This document shows positions 60,336-64,000 of a stretch of DNA of 64,000 nucleotides, in pieces (the stretch's first letter is position 1; each line of letters opens with the position of its first letter). A program made the position numbers and the translations under genes. The notes below the pieces were generated by a model. The model had not been told where the DNA came from, did not search any database, and was given only the letters and a program-made list of their open reading frames with translations. The DNA comes from Thioclava electrotropha. GTDB lineage: Bacteria; Pseudomonadota; Alphaproteobacteria; Rhodobacterales; Rhodobacteraceae. Where the stretch lies: NCBI RefSeq assembly GCF_002085925.2, contig NZ_CP053562.1, positions 3,423,501-3,487,500 on the forward strand. The letters are read 5' to 3'.

Positions 60336-60722
60336 ATGGCACAGAAAAACCGGCATCCCGTAATCGACTGGAACCGCATGACCGACCGCCAACGGCAAAT
60401 GAAAGCCCGCGCGGAAAACCTCACTGCGCAGATCGCTCTTGATCAGCACCGGGAGCACGACCGCGCGAACAAAGCGCTCTTCGCCAGCCTCGAGAGCGTC
60501 CTGGCACAACTCGCGGGTACGCCCAAAGCGGAAGAGTTTTTCCGCCTGTTCAGCGAAACCGCCACGCTGGCGAACGCCAAGCGGATCGCCAATCATCCTG
60601 ACTGCCCGGACGTCGTGCGCGACGAGATCGCGCAGCGGATCGAAAAGACTGGCTCCATCCGTGGCAACGAAGGCGTTGCACGCGCTGCGCTCGGGAAGTC
60701 GAACAACGCCAGCGAAGGCTAG
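60336..60722 (+). CDS. Hypothetical protein (128 aa), mobilization accessory candidate
   Basis: 128 residues from ATG 60336, five bases after the previous stop. Helical, basic N-terminus (DWNRMTDRQRQMKARAEN) and a compact helical C-half. It is last in the relaxase run and is followed by a strong terminator, consistent with a mob operon partner. No family is recognised. Confidence 0.6.
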   Translation: MAQKNRHPVIDWNRMTDRQRQMKARAENLTAQIALDQHREHDRANKALFASLESVLAQLAGTPKAEEFFRLFSETATLANAKRIANHPDCPDVVRDEIAQRIEKTGSIRGNEGVARAALGKSNNASEG

Positions 60723-60755
60723 CGGGGCTTAAGTCATCCAACACGAACAGTAAGA

Positions 60756-60781
60756 GGGCGCGGTATATTCCGCGCCCTTTT
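60756..60781 (+). terminator. Rho-independent terminator at the end of the mob operon
   Basis: GGGCGCGG (60756-60763) pairs with CCGCGCCC (60770-60777) around TATATT, followed by TTTT. It lies 34 bases after the 128-aa gene. Confidence 0.9.
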
Positions 60782-60825
60782 CTCGTTATCATGGGCCGCT
60801 CATTGGCTGGGCAGCGATCCGAATG

Positions 60826-60846
60826 TACCGGCGCAGTCCGGTACCA
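60826..60846. other. Short perfect hairpin near the right end of the element
   Basis: GTACCGG and CCGGTAC flank CGCAGT, about 40 bases inside the right attachment arm. It may be an accessory protein site for excision; speculative. Confidence 0.35.
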
Positions 60847-60881
60847 TCAGCCAGCTAAGCACTGCAGAGGCACTCCGCTGA

Positions 60882-60907
60882 CAACTATCGGTCGGGTTAG
60901 GCCCCCT
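60882..60907 (-). other. Right attachment site (attR) of the element
   Basis: CAACTATCGGTC (60882-60893; reverse complement GACCGATAGTTG), an 8-base spacer, proposed CC core (60902-60903) and host sequence CCCTCTTCCTTAAG. On the minus strand the spacer contains TAA, which would serve as the recombinase stop codon in the excised circle. Confidence 0.75.
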
Positions 60908-60955
60908 CTTCCTTAAGTCTTGTCGCCCTACGGCGAGGGGGGGGGCAGCGCGCCC
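60901..60955. repeat. Dispersed intergenic palindromic repeat R1, copy 3 (right part)
   Basis: From GCCCCCT through CCTTAAGTCTTG and GTCGCCCTACGGCGA to GGGGGGGCAGCGCGCCCC. It is the reverse complement of the 4322-4386 segment type and the continuation of the repeat cut at 44518. Confidence 0.75.
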
Positions 60956-63052
60956 CTACCCGTTCAGATCCTTGATCAGTCGCCCGTGCTTACGAAGCTC
61001 GGCCACCAATTCGCCGAAGGTCCGCAAGCCCCGCGCCTGCAGCGCCGGGAGCATCTTCAGGAAGGCATCCGCCGTCGCGACCGTGTCGCCGATCGCGGTG
61101 TGACGCGCCTCCTCGGGGATGGTGATGCCGAGGCGATGGGTCAGCGCGTCGAGCGTGTGGCTCTCGGATTGCCCGAACACCACCGCCGACAGCAGCACCG
61201 TGTCGAGGATCGGGTGATCGAACCGTTCGCCGATCGCCACCTCCTTGCGATGCAGGAATTCCATGTCGAAAGGCGCGTTATGCGCGATCAGCACCGCGCC
61301 CTCGGCGAAGCGGTGGAAATCGCGCCCGACCTTCGCAATGTCCGGCGCCCCTTCGACCATCGCGTTCGAGATGCCGTGCACCTCGGTCGAGCCGGGCGGG
61401 ATCGAGCGCTTGGGATCGACGAGCGTATCGAAGACCTCGGTATCGATCCGCCGCCCGTTAACGATGCGCACGGCGGCGATCTGCACGATCTCATCGCCCT
61501 CGGTGGGCAGCAGGCCCGTGGTCTCGGTGTCGAAGACGACATAGGTCAGATCGGTCAGCGGCGTATCGGCGATCTCGGCCACGCGCTCGCGCGCAAGCAG
61601 TTCGAAATCGTAGACCACCGCGCGCGGCACCGGCTTCGGGCGCTTGGTGACATGGCGCGCCTCGCGCAGCGGGATGCAGAGCCGCGCACGCGTGTCTCCC
61701 AGCTTCTCGGGCCAGATTTCGGCGGCATGGGTGGTCAGCACGCGATGCCCGGTGACGTCCTCCAGCCCGACATCGAGCGGCTGATCGAGCCAGCGCTCCA
61801 GCTCGGAGATCGGGACCGGCGCGCCTTCCCATTCCAGCGCGATCAGCGCGCCGGGGCCGTCCTCGGTGATCTCCAGCCGGAAGCCGCGGCGCCCTGTCAG
61901 CTTGCGCACCAGCCCCGCCAGCAGGGCCACCATCTCGAAGCCCTCGCAGCGCAGCATCAGCCCCGCGGTCACCGGCAGGATCGCCCCGCCCTCGGCGGTC
62001 ACCCGCGCGGCCACCGCCTGACCCAGATCGGAGGCGCGGATCATCGCCAGCGGCCACCAATCGGCGCGGTTCGCCTCGTGGCGCTCGAAGAATTCGTGGA
62101 TCGCGGCGGAGAGGTGATGGGCCTCGGAATTGGCGGCCTCGCGCACCCGGTCCCGCTCGGGGCCCGGCGCGGGGCCGTCATCGGCGGTCAGCACACCGAT
62201 CAGCGATTGCAGGGCTGCGGCAGGGCGGCGGATGCGGTCGAACAGCTCGTCCATCAACTGCTCGCGCTGCGCATGAGAGGCCATGTCGCCCGAGACGTCG
62301 CGGAGCGTCAGCACGTAGCCCGGGCGCGCGCTCAGATGGTGATCTTCTCCCTCCGACAGCAATCTCATCCGGGCGGCGAGCACCCGGCCCTCCGCCTTCG
62401 TCGAACAGAGCAGGTCCGAGGCCGCGTCGGGATCTTCCGTCGCCAGAAGCCGGTCATAGGCATGGGCGATGGGCGGCTGGTTGAGATAGTCGAAGACGCG
62501 CCGATCCAGCCCCGGCGCATGGGCCGAGCCCAGAAGCTCCACCGCCTGCCCGTTATAGAAGGCAAGCTGATGATCCGCGGTGCAGAGCAGCACGCCCACC
62601 GGCACATCCGACAAGAGCGCCTCGAGCCGTTCCTTTTCCTGCGCGAGCCGGGTGGTCTCGCGCTGCACGGCCTCGGTCAGGGCGTTTCGGGTCTCCGACA
62701 GGTGGCGCGTGACCGAGGCCGCAGCGGGGGCAAGATCGCCCAGATAGCGCGCGATATCGGCGTCCATATCGCCCTCGATCTCGGCCGTGGTGCGGGCGCG
62801 CAGCATCCCCGAGAGCCGCTCGATCGGCTTGGCCACGTTCTCGTCGAAGAGAAACCAGATCCAGGCGATCAGCCCGAGGATCACGAAGCCCGCGACCGCG
62901 CCGCCGATCACCATCGCATTCAGAAGCTCAGGGTCGCCCAGACGGGTGAAGCCGAACCACAGCCCCGCCACCAGCGCCACCAGATTGCCGAGCGCCAAGG
63001 CGGCAAAGAACAGAAACACCCGGGTGCGCAGGGAAAGCCGGGTGAGGTCCAT
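60956..63052 (-). CDS. Membrane sensor with degenerate histidine-kinase core fused to a DEDDh exonuclease
   Basis: 698 residues. Two membrane helices (about residues 11-33 and 46-70), HAMP-like segment, PAS domain (about 140-250), then a DHp-like helix pair. The usual H-E-L-R-T-P motif there reads FDRIRRPAAA, with Asp in place of the phospho-His. The ATPase region lacks the N-box Asn (EMVALLAGLVRKL). The C-terminal about 190 residues are a DnaQ-type exonuclease: VVFDTETTGLLP, LIAHNAPFDMEFL, HTAIGDTVATADAF. It looks like a sensory exonuclease rather than a kinase. Coupled to a CheY-like gene. Confidence 0.82.
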   Translation of the reverse strand: MDLTRLSLRTRVFLFFAALALGNLVALVAGLWFGFTRLGDPELLNAMVIGGAVAGFVILGLIAWIWFLFDENVAKPIERLSGMLRARTTAEIEGDMDADIARYLGDLAPAAASVTRHLSETRNALTEAVQRETTRLAQEKERLEALLSDVPVGVLLCTADHQLAFYNGQAVELLGSAHAPGLDRRVFDYLNQPPIAHAYDRLLATEDPDAASDLLCSTKAEGRVLAARMRLLSEGEDHHLSARPGYVLTLRDVSGDMASHAQREQLMDELFDRIRRPAAALQSLIGVLTADDGPAPGPERDRVREAANSEAHHLSAAIHEFFERHEANRADWWPLAMIRASDLGQAVAARVTAEGGAILPVTAGLMLRCEGFEMVALLAGLVRKLTGRRGFRLEITEDGPGALIALEWEGAPVPISELERWLDQPLDVGLEDVTGHRVLTTHAAEIWPEKLGDTRARLCIPLREARHVTKRPKPVPRAVVYDFELLARERVAEIADTPLTDLTYVVFDTETTGLLPTEGDEIVQIAAVRIVNGRRIDTEVFDTLVDPKRSIPPGSTEVHGISNAMVEGAPDIAKVGRDFHRFAEGAVLIAHNAPFDMEFLHRKEVAIGERFDHPILDTVLLSAVVFGQSESHTLDALTHRLGITIPEEARHTAIGDTVATADAFLKMLPALQARGLRTFGELVAELRKHGRLIKDLNG

Positions 63053-63441
63053 CAGGCCGTCTCCCCGTCGAGAATGCGGTGGACCTCCTCGCGCAATTCG
63101 CGCAGCTCGAAGGGTTTGGCGATGAAACCGTCGGCACCGAGCGCGAGGCCCTTGCGGCGCTCCATCGCGGAGCCGCGCGCGGTCATCATCAGGATCTTCA
63201 CATCGCCGAGGCCCTTGTCGGCGCGCACGCCCTCGCAGATCTCGTAGCCCGAGACCTCGGGCAGCATCACGTCGAGCAGGACCAGATCGGGGCGGGTCTC
63301 GCGGATTTTCTCCAACGCGCCGCGCCCGGTGTCGATCCGGTCATGGTCGAACCCCTCGCGGCTCATCAGATAGTCGAGCGCGATGGCGATATTGTCCTCA
63401 TCCTCCACGATCAGGACGCGATGTTTCCTCCCCCCCGGCAT
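63052..63441 (-). CDS. Single-domain response regulator (CheY-like)
   Basis: 129 residues, receiver domain only: acidic pair EDED at about residues 12-15, phospho-acceptor Asp in VLLDVMLPEVSG, Thr in MMTARGS, Lys in IAKPFEL. Its stop overlaps the start of the exonuclease fusion by one base, so they form an operon. Since the fusion has no phospho-His, phosphorylation must come from another kinase. Confidence 0.9.
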   Translation of the reverse strand: MPGGRKHRVLIVEDEDNIAIALDYLMSREGFDHDRIDTGRGALEKIRETRPDLVLLDVMLPEVSGYEICEGVRADKGLGDVKILMMTARGSAMERRKGLALGADGFIAKPFELRELREEVHRILDGETA

Positions 63442-63445
63442 GGTC

Positions 63446-63982
63446 TCATCCTCCTGCGCATACCGCTTTCAGCCCCGGGTCGTCGGGCGTGAGTTTCAGC
63501 CAGCCGCCGCCCGACAGCTCTCCGTCTTTCGTCAGCGTGGCCCCGTTCACCAGATCGGCGCGGCTGTCGGTCTTGCAGTCATAGACCGTCGGCACCGTCT
63601 GCAAATTTTGCCAGCGCCCGATCAGCAGCAGATCGGTCTCGGCCAGCTCCGGCTTGCCCGCCACCGGATGCTCCACCTTGCCCGCATCGACCGCCATGAA
63701 GCGGGTGACCATCGGCACCAGATAGGTCCAGGGCCGCCAGCCGACGCTTTCGTCGATCTTCTGTAGCACCACGACCGTGTCGGGCATGTCCGCGCGCATC
63801 TTGGGATACCACGAATACTCGCTCCAGACCGTGTAGCCGATCAGCGCCGCCCCGACCGCTGCGGGCATCACCCATTTCGGCAGCTTCTCGCCGCGGAACT
63901 TCTTGCTCAGATGAGAGAGCAGGAAGACCACGAGAGCGGCAAGCGCGCCGGCAGCAAGGGTCGAGATGTAATCGTTCGTCAT
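63446..63982 (-). CDS. Membrane-anchored hypothetical protein
   Basis: 178 residues with a membrane helix near the start (TLAAGALAALVVFLLSHL) and a second (WVMPAAVGAALIGYTVWSEY, about residues 37-56). A periplasmic domain follows with two cysteines (YDCKTD, AVCAGG). No domain is recognised. It lies four bases upstream of the response regulator gene, first complete gene of this operon in the window. Upstream sequence (63983-64000) belongs to a further gene not covered here. Confidence 0.6.
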   Translation of the reverse strand: MTNDYISTLAAGALAALVVFLLSHLSKKFRGEKLPKWVMPAAVGAALIGYTVWSEYSWYPKMRADMPDTVVVLQKIDESVGWRPWTYLVPMVTRFMAVDAGKVEHPVAGKPELAETDLLLIGRWQNLQTVPTVYDCKTDSRADLVNGATLTKDGELSGGGWLKLTPDDPGLKAVCAGG

Positions 63983-64000
63983 AAGCTCTCCTCAGCTCAT

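Larger units (their letters stand above)
44513..60902. mobile_element. 16.4-kb integrative mobilizable element (serine recombinase, MobV relaxase)
   Basis: Bounded by GCCCCCT at 44512-44518 and 60901-60907. An inverted 12-bp arm, GACCGATAGTTG, lies inside each end (44523-44534 plus; 60882-60893 minus). It encodes a large serine recombinase at the left end and a MobV relaxase with accessory ORFs at the right end. Cargo between them includes two IS3 copies and several unknown genes. There is no type IV secretion system, so it would need a helper for conjugation. Base composition is lower in GC than the flanks in 47.9-49.1 kb and 52.5-58.6 kb. The end assignment is inferred from sequence alone. 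Confidence 0.85.

Noticed and set aside
44513..60902. Interpretation as a prophage or a self-transmissible ICE
   Set aside because: No capsid, tail, terminase or lysis genes and no type IV secretion genes are present. A relaxase alone indicates a mobilizable element.

Overview
The window is a high-GC alphaproteobacterial chromosome of the Rhodobacterales type. The evidence is gene content and order: the Anbu proteasome-like cluster; a run of TPR protein, SUV3-like helicase, S4 protein, FdxA and CarD; a Hint-domain protein; hemP; and a class II tRNA-Tyr whose antisense frames give shadow ORFs familiar from this order. The genus cannot be fixed from sequence alone.

Layout. 1-9.4 kb: glnD 3' end, murJ, a degenerate rhomboid, trpS, a gamma-glutamyl-polyamine type operon (GATase, glutamine-synthetase-like ligase, FAD oxidase), then a DegT-type aminotransferase. 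9.4-20 kb: CoA-binding protein, rlmB, tRNA-Tyr, a glycosyltransferase-like protein, metZ/metY, a 1098-aa envelope-spanning PilM/GspL-PilP/GspC-like fusion, and a Kef-type antiporter. 19.5-24.5 kb (minus strand): TPR protein, SUV3-like helicase, S4 protein, FdxA, CarD. 24.5-29.7 kb: SCP2 protein and hydrolase, then the Anbu cluster. 30-44.4 kb: pepF, Hint protein, pgeF, midA-like, lgt, ubiK, phoH, miaB, hemP, tRNA-Gly, yedK, pyrD, arsC. 61-64 kb: a degenerate sensor-kinase/exonuclease fusion with its response regulator.

About 44.51 to 60.90 kb is a 16.4-kb integrative mobilizable element. It has a large serine recombinase at the left end and a MobV-type relaxase at the right. Its ends can be reconstructed almost to the base. 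It sits inside a dispersed intergenic palindromic repeat of the host, with GCCCCCT at both junctions and a 12-bp inverted arm (GACCGATAGTTG) placed symmetrically inside each end. Joining the two flanks restores an uninterrupted repeat. Joining the two inner ends creates a stop codon that shortens the recombinase by 25 residues. The element carries two nearly identical inverted IS3-family copies, an HTH gene with palindromic operator-like sites, a PemK-like gene in an operon with large intercistronic hairpins, an array of stem-loops sharing a TGGCGA loop, a STAS/HATPase protein and an exonuclease-BRCT protein.

The best candidate for an undescribed system is the AT-richer three-gene operon at 53.87-58.57 kb: a 574-aa alpha-helical repeat protein, a 173-aa nuclease-like protein and a 387-aa helical protein. 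Start/stop overlap couples genes 1 and 2. Gene 1 is split by one IS copy with a 3-bp target duplication, so the system is probably inactive here. Its position in an element with other accessory genes makes anti-phage defence plausible, but that is inference. No rRNA or CRISPR array was seen.
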